Notes under the pieces: generated by a model | Seen by the model: only the letters and a program-made list of their open reading frames with translations | What the model was told of the DNA's origin: nothing | The model's database searches: none | In this document: positions 46,266 through 55,316 of the stretch, piece by piece | Position numbering within the stretch: the first letter of the stretch is position 1 | Layout: every line of letters begins with the position of its first letter | Assembly (NCBI RefSeq): GCF_017654485.1 | Contig: NZ_CP061094.1 | Location: 248,001 to 312,000, forward strand | Direction of reading: 5' to 3' | From: Roseomonas marmotae | GTDB taxonomy: Bacteria; Pseudomonadota; Alphaproteobacteria; Acetobacterales; Acetobacteraceae | DNA length: 64,000 nt | Program-made: the position numbers and the translations under genes

Positions 46266-46631
46266 TTACTCCACCGGCTCGGCGGGCCGGGCGGAGACAG
46301 GCACATCGCCGCTGCCTTCCAGCCGGTCCCGGTGCAGGGCGGCGCGTGCCACCAGCATCAGCGTGACCGGCGTCGTCACGACGACGAAGATGCCGATCAG
46401 CACCTCATGCAGCACCAGCCGCGTCTGCAGCACCGAGAAGAAGATCATCGAGGCCAGCAGGACGGAGCCCATGCCGAAGGAGGTGGCGAGCGTCGGCGCG
46501 TGCAGGCGCTCATAGAAGCTCTTCAGGCGCAGCAGCCCGACGGAGCCGGCGAGCGACAGGCCGGCGCCGACCAGCAGCAGCAGGGCCACCGGCACCGCGA
46601 CGAAGAGCGGAAGGTCCACGGCCTGGTTCAT
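46266..46631 (-). CDS. mnhG: Na+/H+ antiporter subunit G
   Basis: The 121-residue protein has three predicted helices and ends the six-gene Mrp/Mnh operon. MnhG subunits show a short first helix, a GLLRLKSFYERLHAPTLATSFGM segment like that here (near 32-54) and a hydrophobic C-terminal half. The whole complex exchanges cytosolic Na+ (or Li+) for protons. The ATG overlaps the mnhF stop. G is needed for complex stability rather than ion transfer itself. Confidence 0.9.
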   Translation of the reverse strand: MNQAVDLPLFVAVPVALLLLVGAGLSLAGSVGLLRLKSFYERLHAPTLATSFGMGSVLLASMIFFSVLQTRLVLHEVLIGIFVVVTTPVTLMLVARAALHRDRLEGSGDVPVSARPAEPVE

Positions 46632-46909
46632 TCGATCACCTCCCCCCGCATCAGGAACTTGGCCAGGGCCGCCGTGCTGACGAAGCCCAGCAGGGCGATG
46701 ACCAATGCCGCCTCGAAGTAGAGATCGGTGCCGGAGCGGATGCCGAAGGTCAGCAGCAGGATCATGCTGTTGACGTAGACCGTATCCAGCCCCACCACGC
46801 GGTCCTGCGCCCGGGGGCCGCGCAGCACGCGGTAGGTGGCGCAGATCATGGCGAGGCCCAGCATGACCTGGGCGATCAGCAGGGACCAGCTCAACAGGTC
46901 CTGGCTCAT
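46628..46909 (-). CDS. mnhF: Na+/H+ antiporter subunit F
   Basis: This 93-residue, three-helix protein has the MnhF pattern: CATYRVLRGPRAQDRVVGLDTVYVNSMILLL (residues about 23-54), with the conserved Arg-Gly-Pro and Asp-Arg pair. ATGA overlaps link it to mnhE and mnhG. It is a small structural subunit of the antiporter. Confidence 0.92.
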   Translation of the reverse strand: MSQDLLSWSLLIAQVMLGLAMICATYRVLRGPRAQDRVVGLDTVYVNSMILLLTFGIRSGTDLYFEAALVIALLGFVSTAALAKFLMRGEVIE

Positions 46910-47391
46910 GGGAAGATCTCCATCAGCGGTTGCTCGTATCGCTCGCGGATGATGCTCACCCAGGTCGCCTCATCGACGAGGTCGAGCACATGCAGCAGCA
47001 GCCAGCCATCCTCCTCGTCGAACTCGACCCAGGCGGTGCCGGGCGTCGCGGTCAGGATGCAGGCCAGCAGCGCCAGCGGCCGCGGGTCCCGCAGCGCGAG
47101 CTGCACGCGGATGAAGCCGGTGCGGCGGTCCTTCCGCTGGCCGAAGATGACCCGCGCGACGCCGAGGTTGGACTGCGCCACATCCACCAGCACATGGCCG
47201 AGCAGCTTCAGCGCGATCATCGGGCGCCGTATCCGCAGGGGAGGCGGCTGCAGCAGGTCCAGCGCCCAGCCGCCCAGGGCCGCGACGACGATGCCCACCA
47301 GCGCCGGACCGGGCGAGACGGTCTGGTTGAGCAGCATCCACATCACGAAGAGCGCGCCGCTGATGAGCGGATGGGGGAAGAGGCGCCTCAT
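46906..47391 (-). CDS. mnhE: Na+/H+ antiporter subunit E
   Basis: This 161-residue protein has two N-terminal membrane segments (SGALFVMWMLLNQTVSPG and PALVGIVVAALGGWAL) and a cytoplasmic domain ending with ILTATPGTAWVEF, a family marker. The ATG overlaps the mnhD stop. MnhE sits at the side of the complex and is needed for assembly in Bacillus Mrp. Confidence 0.92.
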   Translation of the reverse strand: MRRLFPHPLISGALFVMWMLLNQTVSPGPALVGIVVAALGGWALDLLQPPPLRIRRPMIALKLLGHVLVDVAQSNLGVARVIFGQRKDRRTGFIRVQLALRDPRPLALLACILTATPGTAWVEFDEEDGWLLLHVLDLVDEATWVSIIRERYEQPLMEIFP

Positions 47392-48998
47392 GGCGTCTCT
47401 CCCAGCACGTTCTGCACATAGGCCTGCGGCGCGTGCAGCGCGGCGGCGGCGGCCTGCATGTAGCGCATCACCGAGCCGGCGCTGGCGGTCATGCCGATGC
47501 AGAGCCCCAGCAGCAGCAGGACCGGGGCGATCTCGATGACGCGGACCCGCGGCACGGCGCGGGTGGTGGCCCAGATGCTGCGGATGCCCGCGCGCGTCAT
47601 GGCGATGACGGTCGCGAGCCCCGAGAGCACCAGCGCCGTCAGCAGCGCCCAGCCGCCCGGCGAGACGGTCGCCGGGCCCTCGCCCAGCCCGTTGGGGTTG
47701 AGGATGCCGGTCAGCATGGAGAACTTGGCGATGAAGCCGGAGAGCGGCGGCAGCCCGGCCAGCAGCAGGGCGCAGCAGAGGAAGCAGAGGCCCAGCACCG
47801 CCATGGTCGAAGGAATGGCCACGCCGACCTCGTCCTCCTCCTCATCCTCGTCCTCGCCATCGCCGAAGGCCTCCAGTGTCACCGCCAGCACGTCGGCGCC
47901 CACTTCGCGCCCGCGTTCCAGCAGCTCGATCAGCAGGAACAGGGCACCGATCGCCAGCGCCGAGCTGGCGAGGTAGTAGAGCGCCCCGCCCGTGACCGAG
48001 AGCTGCCCCGCCCCGATGGCCGCCAGCAGCGTGCCGGAGGAGATCAGCACGCTGGCGCCCGCGAGGCGCGAGAGGTCCTGCGTGGCCAGCACGCTGACGG
48101 CGCCGAAGGCGATGGTCATGATCCCGCCCACCAGCAGCCAGGTCTCCCCGAAGCCGGCGGAATCGCCGGCCCCGTCGCCGAACATCAGCAGCGAGACCCG
48201 CAGCAGGGCATAGACGCCGACCTTGCTCATCATGGAGAAGATGGCGGCAGCCGGGGGGCTGACCACGGAATAGGTCGGTGGCAGCCAGAAGCCGAGCGGC
48301 CACATCCCCGCCTTGACCAGGAAGGCCATGCCGAGGATGGCGGCGCCGGCCTCCAGCAGCGGCCGGTCGGCGGCCGGGATCTGCGGGATGCGGGCCGCCA
48401 GGTCCGCCATGTTCAGCGTGCCGGCGACGCCGTAGATCATGCTGACGCCGATCAGGAAGAGCACCGAGGCCGCCAGGTTGATGGCGATGTAGTGCAGCCC
48501 CGCCTTGACCCGCGCGATGCCCGAGCCATGCAGCGCCAGGCCATAGGAGGCGGCCAGCAGGACCTCGAAGAAGACGAAGAGGTTGAAGAGGTCGCCGGTC
48601 AGGAAGGCGCCGTTCAGGCCCATCAGCTGGAACTGGAACAGCGCGTGGAAATGCGCGCCCATGCGCTGCCAGCGCGTCAGGGAGTAGAGCAGCGCCGCGA
48701 GGCCCAGCACCGCCGTCAGCACCAGCAGCATGGCCGAGAGCCTGTCGACCACCAGCACGATGCCGAAGATCGCCGGCCAGTCGCCCATGCGATAGACGGT
48801 GACGAGCCCGGTGCCCGTGCCGCCCTCATGCGCCTGCACCGCCAGCGTGACGGCCACGGCCAGCAGCACGAGGGCGGAGCCGACGCCGAGCACCGGCCGC
48901 AGGCGGGAGTGCTGGTCGTCCAGCATGATCATGATGGCGCCGACGATCAGCGGCAGGGCGATCGGGACGATCGCCAGATGCATCATCCAGCCGCTCAC
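47388..48998 (-). CDS. mnhD: Na+/H+ antiporter subunit D (NuoN-like), with an acidic insertion
   Basis: This 536-residue, roughly 14-helix subunit is related to complex I antiporter-like subunits. The key Glu lies in FVFFEVLLAASYGLALH (near 135) and the key Lys in FLVKAGMWPLGFWLP (near 220). It pumps ions together with MnhA. A GTG start at 48998 overlaps the mnhC stop (GTGA); an ATG four codons later is possible. Between late helices is a highly acidic stretch (EAFGDGEDEDEEEDEVG) that I would not expect in a typical MnhD; its role is unknown. Confidence 0.93.
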   Translation of the reverse strand: MSGWMMHLAIVPIALPLIVGAIMIMLDDQHSRLRPVLGVGSALVLLAVAVTLAVQAHEGGTGTGLVTVYRMGDWPAIFGIVLVVDRLSAMLLVLTAVLGLAALLYSLTRWQRMGAHFHALFQFQLMGLNGAFLTGDLFNLFVFFEVLLAASYGLALHGSGIARVKAGLHYIAINLAASVLFLIGVSMIYGVAGTLNMADLAARIPQIPAADRPLLEAGAAILGMAFLVKAGMWPLGFWLPPTYSVVSPPAAAIFSMMSKVGVYALLRVSLLMFGDGAGDSAGFGETWLLVGGIMTIAFGAVSVLATQDLSRLAGASVLISSGTLLAAIGAGQLSVTGGALYYLASSALAIGALFLLIELLERGREVGADVLAVTLEAFGDGEDEDEEEDEVGVAIPSTMAVLGLCFLCCALLLAGLPPLSGFIAKFSMLTGILNPNGLGEGPATVSPGGWALLTALVLSGLATVIAMTRAGIRSIWATTRAVPRVRVIEIAPVLLLLGLCIGMTASAGSVMRYMQAAAAALHAPQAYVQNVLGETP

Positions 48999-49339
48999 CG
49001 GTCCTGTCCCTTTCCGTCCACATGGTCGCTGCCGGTCAGGCCGCGCGCGGCCAGCATCACCACCAGGAAGAGGGCGGTGGTGGCGAAGCCGATGACGATG
49101 GCCGTCAGCACCAGCGCCTGCGGCAGCGGATCGGCATATTGCGACGGGTCTCCGGCCGTGCCCGGCGCCAGTACCGGCGGCGCGCCCACGGGGAAGCGGC
49201 CCATGCTGAAGATGAAGAGGTTGACGGCATAGGAGAGCAGCGAGAGGCCGATGATGACCTGGAAGGTGCGTGGCCGCATCAGCAGCCACACGCCCGAGCC
49301 ACCGAGCATGCCGATGGCGAGTGCGAGGATGAGTTCCAT
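48995..49339 (-). CDS. mnhC: Na+/H+ antiporter subunit C (NuoK-like)
   Basis: The 114-residue, three-helix protein is the NuoK homologue of the complex. Helix 2 and the following loop read VIIGLSLLSYAVNLFIFSMGRFP (near 29-51), and helix 3 carries QALVLTAIVIGFATTALFL, the conserved family segment. It shares the A of TGATG with the stop of the large subunit gene. Confidence 0.93.
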   Translation of the reverse strand: MELILALAIGMLGGSGVWLLMRPRTFQVIIGLSLLSYAVNLFIFSMGRFPVGAPPVLAPGTAGDPSQYADPLPQALVLTAIVIGFATTALFLVVMLAARGLTGSDHVDGKGQDR

Positions 49340-52215
49340 CAGTCGTCCTCCCCCGCGGTGACCAGGGCCCTGACGGGAGGCGCGGTCCGCTGGCTGCGCA
49401 CCGACTGGTGGGCGATGGCGATCAGCATCAGCACCGTCGCGCCGAAGACCAGGGCGAAGACGCCGAGGTCGAAGAGCACGGCACTGGCCAGCGGCAGCTT
49501 GCCCAGCAGGCCGAGATCCGCATAGGCAAAGTAAGAAGTGAGGAAGGGCTGGCCGAAGGCGATGGCCGCCGTCCCCGTGCCCGCCGCCAGCAGGAGCCCG
49601 GTGCCCATCCAGCGCAGCGGATGGACGCGCAGGTGGTCCTCCACCCAGCGCGTGCCGCCGGCCATGTATTGCAGCAGGATGGCGATGGACATCATCAGCC
49701 CTGCCGCGAAGCCGCCGCCCGGCAGGTCATGCCCGCGCAGCAGCAGGAAGACCGCGACGACGCCGATGACGGGGAAGAGCAGGCGCATGATCACGCCCGG
49801 CACCAGCAGCCAGTTGCCGATATTGCCCTGTTGCTGTTCCGGCACCCCGATGCTTTCCGGCGCCGGCCGGAAGCGGCGCAGCAGCGCGAAGACCGTCAGC
49901 GCCACGATGCCAAGCACCGTGATCTCGCCCAGGGTGTCGAAGCCGCGGAAGTCCACCAGGATGACGTTGACCACATTGGTGCCGCCGCCCTCGGTATAGG
50001 CGCGCTCCAGGAAATGGCGGGAGATGCCATCGGGGGAGGGGCGCGTCATGGTGGCGTAGGAGAGGGCGGTGAGCCCCGCCCCGGCGCCGAGGGAGATCAG
50101 GAAGTCCCGCGCCCGGCGCAGCCGGGCCGGCAGGCGGCCCGAGCCCGCCTGCTCCGTGCGCTTGGGCAGCCAGCGCAGCCCCAGCAGCAGCAGCACGGCC
50201 GTCACCACCTCCACCAGCAGCTGCGTCACGGCGAGGTCGGGCGCGGAGAACCAGACGAAGGTCAGGCAGGTCACCAGCCCGGCGCCGCCGAGCAGGATCA
50301 GTGCCGCCAGCCGGTGGTACTTGGCCTGATAGGCGGCGCCGATGGCGCAGGCGGAACCCACCACCCACATCAGCGCCACGGCCGCGTCGGCCCCCGTCAG
50401 CGCCACGTCGCCCGGGCGGAGCCCATACTGCCAGAGTGCCCAGCCGGCGGCCAGGAAGGCCACGCAGACCATCAGCCGCAACTGCATCTGCAGCCCGCTG
50501 GTGCCCAGCAGCCGTTCCAGCCGGCGGGCGAAGCGCCAGGAGAGGAAGACCATCGTCTGGTCGAAGATGCGGCGGCCATCCAGCCCGCTGAGCAGCGGCG
50601 TGCCCTCGATCCCCGCGTTCAGGTGCCCCTGCAGCAGGCGATAGAGCAGCACGCCGCCGGCCAGCGCGATCAGGCTCATCACCAGCGGAAGGTTGACGCC
50701 GTGCCAGACGGCCAGGCTGTAGCTCGGCGCGGCCTCGCCCAGCACGGAGCGCACCGCCACGTCCAGGAATGGCCCGACGGTGGCGGCGGGCAGGATGCCC
50801 ACGACCATGCAGACGAAGACCAGGACCTCCACCGGCAGCCGCATCCATTGCGGCGGCTCATGCGGGGTGCGCGGCAGGTTGTCGGTATCCGGGCCGAAGA
50901 ATGCGCCGTGGATGAAGCGCAGCGAATAGGTCACGGCGAAGATGCCGGCCACCGTGGCGGCCATCGGCAGGATGCTGTGCAGGACGGTCGGCACGTTCGA
51001 GGCGGTCAGCGCCTCGGTGAAGAACATCTCCTTGGAGATGAAGCCGTTCAGCAGCGGCACCCCCGCCATGGCCGCCGCGGCCACCAGCGCCAGACGCGCG
51101 GTGAAGGGCATGGAGCGGTTGAGCCCCGAGAGCCGCCGGATATCCCGGGTGCCGGTCTCGTGGTCGATAATGCCGGCGGCCATGAAGAGCGAGGCCTTGA
51201 AGGTCGCGTGATTCATGGTGTGGAAGATGGCGGCCACCAGCGCCAGCTCGCTGTTGAGGCTGAGCAGCAGGGTGATCAGGCCCAGATGGCTGATGGTCGA
51301 ATAGGCCAGCAGACCCTTCAGGTCGTGCTGGAAGATGGCGACATAGGCGCCGAGCAGCAGCGTGATGAGCCCGGCGCTGCCGAGGATCCAGAACCATTCA
51401 TCGGTGCCCGCCAGCACCGGCCAGAGCCGCGTCATCAGGAAGATGCCGGCCTTCACCAGCGTCGCCGAATGCAGATAGGCCGAGACCGGAGTGGGCGCCG
51501 CCATGGCGTGCGGCAGCCAGAAGTGGAAGGGGAACTGCGCGCTCTTGGTCAGGGCACCCAGCAGGATCAGCACCAACGTGACCAGGTAGAGCGGATGGCC
51601 GCGCACGGCCTCCCCGGAGGCGAGCACGACATCCAGGTCATAGCTGCCGACGATATGGCCGAGCAGCAGCACGCCCGCGAAGAGCGCAAGGCCGCCGCTG
51701 GCGGTGACCGTCAGCGCCATGCGGGCGCCGTCCCGCGCCTGGGCGGAATGATACCAGTAGCCGATCAGCAGGAAGGAGAAGAGGCTCGTCAGCTCCCAGA
51801 AGAAGACCATCTGGATCAGGTTGCCGGAGAGCACCAGCCCCATCATCGAGCCCATGAAGGCCAGCAGGAAGGCGAAGAAGCGCGGGATCGGGTCGTCTTT
51901 CGACATGTAGTACCGCGCGTACAGCACCACGAGGAAGCCGATCCCCGTGATCATCACCGCGAAGATCGACGCGTAGCCGTCCATCCGCAGGATGAGGTTC
52001 AGCCCGAGTTCCGGCACCCAGGGGATTTCGAACCGTGCCACGCCGCCCCGGGAGATGCCGGGGTAGAGGAGCCACACCATGAGCAGGGACAGCGAGGCCG
52101 CGCCGCCGGCCAGCCAGGCTTCGAGGTTACGGGCGTTGGCAGGCAGCAGCGCGGCGATCAGCGCGGCGAGATAGGGCAGAAGGATCGCAGCCGAGAGGTA
52201 AAAGGCGTCGGGCAT
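49339..52215 (-). CDS. mnhA: Na+/H+ antiporter large subunit, MnhA with fused MnhB domain
   Basis: At 958 residues this is the fused A-B subunit of group-2 Mrp systems. The NuoL-like part shows FFWELTSLFSFLLIGYW (catalytic Glu near 140), LTKSAQFPFHFWLPHAMAAPTPVSAYLHSATLVKAG (Lys near 222 and 248) and a NuoJ-like segment near 640-760. The MnhB domain is C-terminal (LVPGVIMRLLFPVIG to LVFGATVLML, about 815-935). It is the first gene of the operon mnhA(B)CDEFG and does the main ion translocation. A PtsN-like gene lies 78 nt upstream on the same strand. Confidence 0.94.
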   Translation of the reverse strand: MPDAFYLSAAILLPYLAALIAALLPANARNLEAWLAGGAASLSLLMVWLLYPGISRGGVARFEIPWVPELGLNLILRMDGYASIFAVMITGIGFLVVLYARYYMSKDDPIPRFFAFLLAFMGSMMGLVLSGNLIQMVFFWELTSLFSFLLIGYWYHSAQARDGARMALTVTASGGLALFAGVLLLGHIVGSYDLDVVLASGEAVRGHPLYLVTLVLILLGALTKSAQFPFHFWLPHAMAAPTPVSAYLHSATLVKAGIFLMTRLWPVLAGTDEWFWILGSAGLITLLLGAYVAIFQHDLKGLLAYSTISHLGLITLLLSLNSELALVAAIFHTMNHATFKASLFMAAGIIDHETGTRDIRRLSGLNRSMPFTARLALVAAAAMAGVPLLNGFISKEMFFTEALTASNVPTVLHSILPMAATVAGIFAVTYSLRFIHGAFFGPDTDNLPRTPHEPPQWMRLPVEVLVFVCMVVGILPAATVGPFLDVAVRSVLGEAAPSYSLAVWHGVNLPLVMSLIALAGGVLLYRLLQGHLNAGIEGTPLLSGLDGRRIFDQTMVFLSWRFARRLERLLGTSGLQMQLRLMVCVAFLAAGWALWQYGLRPGDVALTGADAAVALMWVVGSACAIGAAYQAKYHRLAALILLGGAGLVTCLTFVWFSAPDLAVTQLLVEVVTAVLLLLGLRWLPKRTEQAGSGRLPARLRRARDFLISLGAGAGLTALSYATMTRPSPDGISRHFLERAYTEGGGTNVVNVILVDFRGFDTLGEITVLGIVALTVFALLRRFRPAPESIGVPEQQQGNIGNWLLVPGVIMRLLFPVIGVVAVFLLLRGHDLPGGGFAAGLMMSIAILLQYMAGGTRWVEDHLRVHPLRWMGTGLLLAAGTGTAAIAFGQPFLTSYFAYADLGLLGKLPLASAVLFDLGVFALVFGATVLMLIAIAHQSVRSQRTAPPVRALVTAGEDD

Positions 52216-52293
52216 CGGGCGCCATGCACTCCATGAAGTCCGGGGGGCAGCGCCCGTCGGGGCGCGGCGGGGGCATCAGGGGGACAGGCAGGT

Positions 52294-52758
52294 TCAGATT
52301 TCCCCGGCCTCGTCGGCGGATCGCAGCAGGGAGAGCGCCTCCTCCGCCGACCTGGCGCGCCGGAGCTGGCGGGGGAGCTGGTCGTTGCGGAGCACGCGGC
52401 AGATATTGGAGAGCGCCGGCAGGAAGCCTTCCGAGGCTTCTTCCGGCCATAGCACCAGGAAGACGAGGTCCACCGGCTCGCCATCCCGGGCATCGAACTC
52501 GATGGGGCGGGTCAGGCGGGCCAGGATGGCGAGCTGCGTCCCCAGCCCTTCCAGCCGGGTATGCGGCATGGCGACGCCGCGCCCGAGGGCGGTGGAGCCC
52601 AGCTTCTCCCGCGCCAGGAGGGCATCCAGGATCTCCTCCCGGCTCCGCGACACGCGGGCGGCGGCCTCGGTGGCCAGCATCTCCATCAGGTCGGTCTTAT
52701 TGGTCGGGCTGAGACTCAGGATGCCATCTGCGGCGGGGAACAGGTTGGCGATCACCAT
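52294..52758 (-). CDS. PtsN-like EIIA(Ntr) phosphotransferase domain protein
   Basis: This 154-residue protein is a PTS EIIA fructose/Ntr-type domain. The phosphorylation site is in RGVAMPHTRLEG (His near 70), and the N-terminal KTDLMEMLATEAAARV and EASEGFLPALSNICRVLRND are typical. Such proteins pass phosphate from PtsP/NPr and in E. coli EIIANtr regulates potassium uptake systems. The start at 52758 gives a normal length and has GGAG upstream; an ATG at 52806 is possible. It lies 78 nt upstream of the Mrp antiporter operon on the same strand. A link to cation homeostasis is inferred. Confidence 0.85.
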   Translation of the reverse strand: MVIANLFPAADGILSLSPTNKTDLMEMLATEAAARVSRSREEILDALLAREKLGSTALGRGVAMPHTRLEGLGTQLAILARLTRPIEFDARDGEPVDLVFLVLWPEEASEGFLPALSNICRVLRNDQLPRQLRRARSAEEALSLLRSADEAGEI

Positions 52759-53317
52759 ATTATTCTTCTCCAAGTGCGGCAGCTCTGCCCGAGCCAGATT
52801 AACCATTGGCCATGAATATCAGGCACCCTTACCCTTAGGCCCCCGCCCGAACCAACCCCGATAATGGAGCTGCCGCACGGAACCGGCGGACACCGGAACG
52901 GCCGGACCGGCGGCCATGAGGCCCGCGGAACGACAGGACGGCGGCTGGAATAGCCTTGGGCAGGCCCGCAGCCCCATCTGGTTTCGCCTCTGTCGTAGCA
53001 CAATAGCAGGGGACTGGCTGACGGGGGCGGGAGCGGGCCGTTATCGCGCTCCACCAGTCCGTTGCAGCGCCGTCACGGCCTGGCGCGCGGGCATGACGCA
53101 CATGCACGGCACCCGCGCATCCTCCCCTCCCGAAGGCGCGTATCGTGCCGGAAAACAAGGCATTTCCGGTACTGGTAGAGGAATTTCCTGCCATTTCGGG
53201 GTTGAGTTCACAGTCTCTTGTGGTCTAGGCCCCGGCAGCCGCGGCGGTTGGTGGTTTGCGGCGAAGTTCCGCGCTGCCTCGCGCAGGCGGATGGTCAGGT
53301 CAGCAGGGGTTCCCTCG
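52759..53317. other. 559-nt divergent intergenic region with an inverted repeat
   Basis: This is the longest gene-free stretch in the window, between the PtsN-like gene and the second Pot-type ABC operon. An inverted repeat, CCGGAAA-8nt-TTTCCGG, lies at 53148-53169 in a locally AT-richer zone. The frame of the binding protein is open through much of it, but those codons carry no signal-peptide-like or family sequence. I see no RNA gene. Confidence 0.5.
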
Positions 53318-54388
53318 ATGTCTTTCTCCCGTCGCTCCGCCTTGCAGGCGTTCTCGGCCATTGGCGCCGCCGGCCTCCTGGCCCGCCCGGCCCTGGCCCA
53401 GACCCGCACCCTGACCGTCTCCACCTGGGGTGGCGTGACCGAGGAAGGCCTCAAGGCCTATGTCCAGCCGGAATTCGAGCGGCTGACCGGCGCGAAGCTG
53501 GCCTATGACATCGGCGGCCAGGGCGCGCGCTACAACAAGCTTCTGGCGCAGCGCGCCAATCCGCCGGCCGACGTCTTCTTCTCCACCGACGAGGGGGTGG
53601 TCGCCGGCCAGAAGGCGGGCGTGCTGGTGCCGGCCAGCCGCAAGGGCGTGCCCAACATCGCCGATATCGAGGACTGGGCGATGTCCGTGAAGCGCGGCAC
53701 GACGGATGAGACCATCGCCGGCGCGCCCTATACCCTCATCGCCTATGGCATGGGCTACAACCCGGAGAAGGTGAAGGAGCCCGTGACCAGCTGGGCCGAT
53801 CTCTGGCGCCCGGAATTCCAGGGCAAGCTGGCCTTCGCCTCCCCCGTGCACAGCCAGATGCCGGCCTTCGTCATCCTGGCGGCCGAGATGGCCGGCGGCT
53901 CCATTGATAACGTTGATCCCGGCTTCAAGAAGCTGGCGGAGCTGAAGCCCTCGAAGCTGACCGTCTTCTGGACGGACTGGGCCCCGCTGGCCAAGAGCGG
54001 CGACGTCACCCTGGGGACGGAGTTCGACTACTACATCGAGACGATGAAGGATCAGAACTATCCGATGGAATACGTGGTGCCGAAGGAGAAGGGCATCGCG
54101 GTCCCGGAATATGTCTCCGTCGTCAAGGGCAGCAAGAACCAGGAGCTGGCGGAAGCCTTCCTGAACCTGATGCTGGACCCGAAGGTGCAGGCCTCCTTCG
54201 CCGCCAGCACCTATTCCGGCACCACCAACCGCAAGGCCGTGCTGCCGGAGGCGGTGCGCGCCCGCTGCGCCTGCGGCGCCACGGTGGATCAGCTGCGCTT
54301 CTTCGACCCCGAGCTCTTCGCGGCCAAGCGCGCCCTCTGGACCGAGCGCATGAACCTCGAAGTCGTGCCGAACTGGCAGGCCCGCTGA
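53318..54388 (+). CDS. ABC-importer periplasmic binding protein, PotD/SBP_bac_8-like
   Basis: This 356-residue protein starts MSFSRRSALQAFSAIGAAGL, a twin-arginine-type leader ending RPALAQ. The mature part opens RTLTVSTWGGVTEEGLKAY and has the two-lobe type II fold. The middle contains YNPEKVKEPVTSWADLWRPEFQGKL, a standard group signature. It heads an operon of two permeases and an ATPase. An SBP-permease intercistronic hairpin follows (54402-54425). The substrate might be a polyamine, iron or an organosulfur compound; the downstream monooxygenase suggests the last, but this is weak. Confidence 0.9.
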   Translation: MSFSRRSALQAFSAIGAAGLLARPALAQTRTLTVSTWGGVTEEGLKAYVQPEFERLTGAKLAYDIGGQGARYNKLLAQRANPPADVFFSTDEGVVAGQKAGVLVPASRKGVPNIADIEDWAMSVKRGTTDETIAGAPYTLIAYGMGYNPEKVKEPVTSWADLWRPEFQGKLAFASPVHSQMPAFVILAAEMAGGSIDNVDPGFKKLAELKPSKLTVFWTDWAPLAKSGDVTLGTEFDYYIETMKDQNYPMEYVVPKEKGIAVPEYVSVVKGSKNQELAEAFLNLMLDPKVQASFAASTYSGTTNRKAVLPEAVRARCACGATVDQLRFFDPELFAAKRALWTERMNLEVVPNWQAR

Positions 54389-54401
54389 TCATCTCGCGAC
54401 A

Positions 54402-54425
54402 CCGGGGGGAGAGGCCTCCCCCCGG
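54402..54425 (+). terminator. Intercistronic hairpin between binding-protein and permease genes
   Basis: Perfect 10-bp arms (CCGGGGGGAG / CTCCCCCCGG) enclose a 4-nt loop, 13 nt after the binding-protein stop and 51 nt before the permease start. In import operons such hairpins often attenuate transcription or protect the binding-protein mRNA, raising its level over the membrane subunits. Confidence 0.5.
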
Positions 54426-54476
54426 CCATGGACGGATTCAGGTGCTTTTCACGATGTCCCGGCCGGCTCCCCACCG

Positions 54477-55316
54477 ATGATTGGCGCGCGCTTCACGCAT
54501 TGGCTGCTGCTGCTGCCCAGCCTGCTGCTTCTCGTCCTGCTGCTCGGCCTGCCGCTGGTGGCGATGCTCGGCACCGGGCTCCAGCCCAATGTGCTGCTGG
54601 ATTTCGAGGGCCCGGCCCTCGACAACTACGCCTATCTCCTCTCCCGCTCGTACTACCTGCAGGTGATCTGGCGGACCCTGCGCATGGCGGCCGAGACGAC
54701 CCTCTATGCCATCCCGCTCGGCTACCTGGCGGCGATGCTGTTGCAGGGCCTTTCCGGCCGCGCCGGCAACCTGGCCATCATGGGCCTGACCTTCCCCATC
54801 CTGGCGGGGCCGCTGACGGTGGTGCTGGGCTGGATGGCGCTGCTGGCCGATGGCGGGCCCTTCATCGGCCCGCTGGTCAGCGCCGGGGTGATCCCGCCGC
54901 TGCGCCTGCTGGGCACCGAGGCAGGCGTGGTCATCAGCCTCGTGCAGTTCGTCCTGCCCTTCACGGTGCTGACCCTCTTCACCGGGCTGCGCCAGATCCA
55001 GCCGCAGATGCATGAGGCAGCGCGCAGCCTGGGCGCCGGGTCCACCGCGCGCTTCCTGCACGTCACCCTGCCGCTCAGCCTGCCCTCCGTGCTCTCGGCC
55101 AGCATCATCACCTTCTCCCTGGCCGCCAGCAGCTTCATCTCGCCGCATTACCTCGGCGGGGCGGGGCAGCTCACCCTCACCACCCTGGTCTCGCAGTTCA
55201 TCATGGCGACCTTCAATGCCGAGCTGGCCGCGGCGGCCGCGGGCCTGCTGCTGCTGCTGATGCTGGCCTCCGTGGTCGCCATCACCGCCCTGCTCGGGAG
55301 GCTCATCCGCCCATGA
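54477..55316 (+). CDS. ABC-importer permease, PotB-like
   Basis: This 279-residue permease has six helices (first WLLLLPSLLLLVLLLGLPL) and an EAA loop in MHEAARSLGAGSTARFLHVTLPL (near 177-199), the coupling segment to the ATPase. It is translated together with the next permease (ATGA overlap). A single transport channel forms with it. Confidence 0.92.
   Translation: MIGARFTHWLLLLPSLLLLVLLLGLPLVAMLGTGLQPNVLLDFEGPALDNYAYLLSRSYYLQVIWRTLRMAAETTLYAIPLGYLAAMLLQGLSGRAGNLAIMGLTFPILAGPLTVVLGWMALLADGGPFIGPLVSAGVIPPLRLLGTEAGVVISLVQFVLPFTVLTLFTGLRQIQPQMHEAARSLGAGSTARFLHVTLPLSLPSVLSASIITFSLAASSFISPHYLGGAGQLTLTTLVSQFIMATFNAELAAAAAGLLLLLMLASVVAITALLGRLIRP

Noticed and set aside
49408..52236. Plus-strand frame of about 940 codons opposite mnhA
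   Set aside because: His/Gln/Glu-rich shadow with no membrane segments or family resemblance; MnhA on the minus strand is complete.
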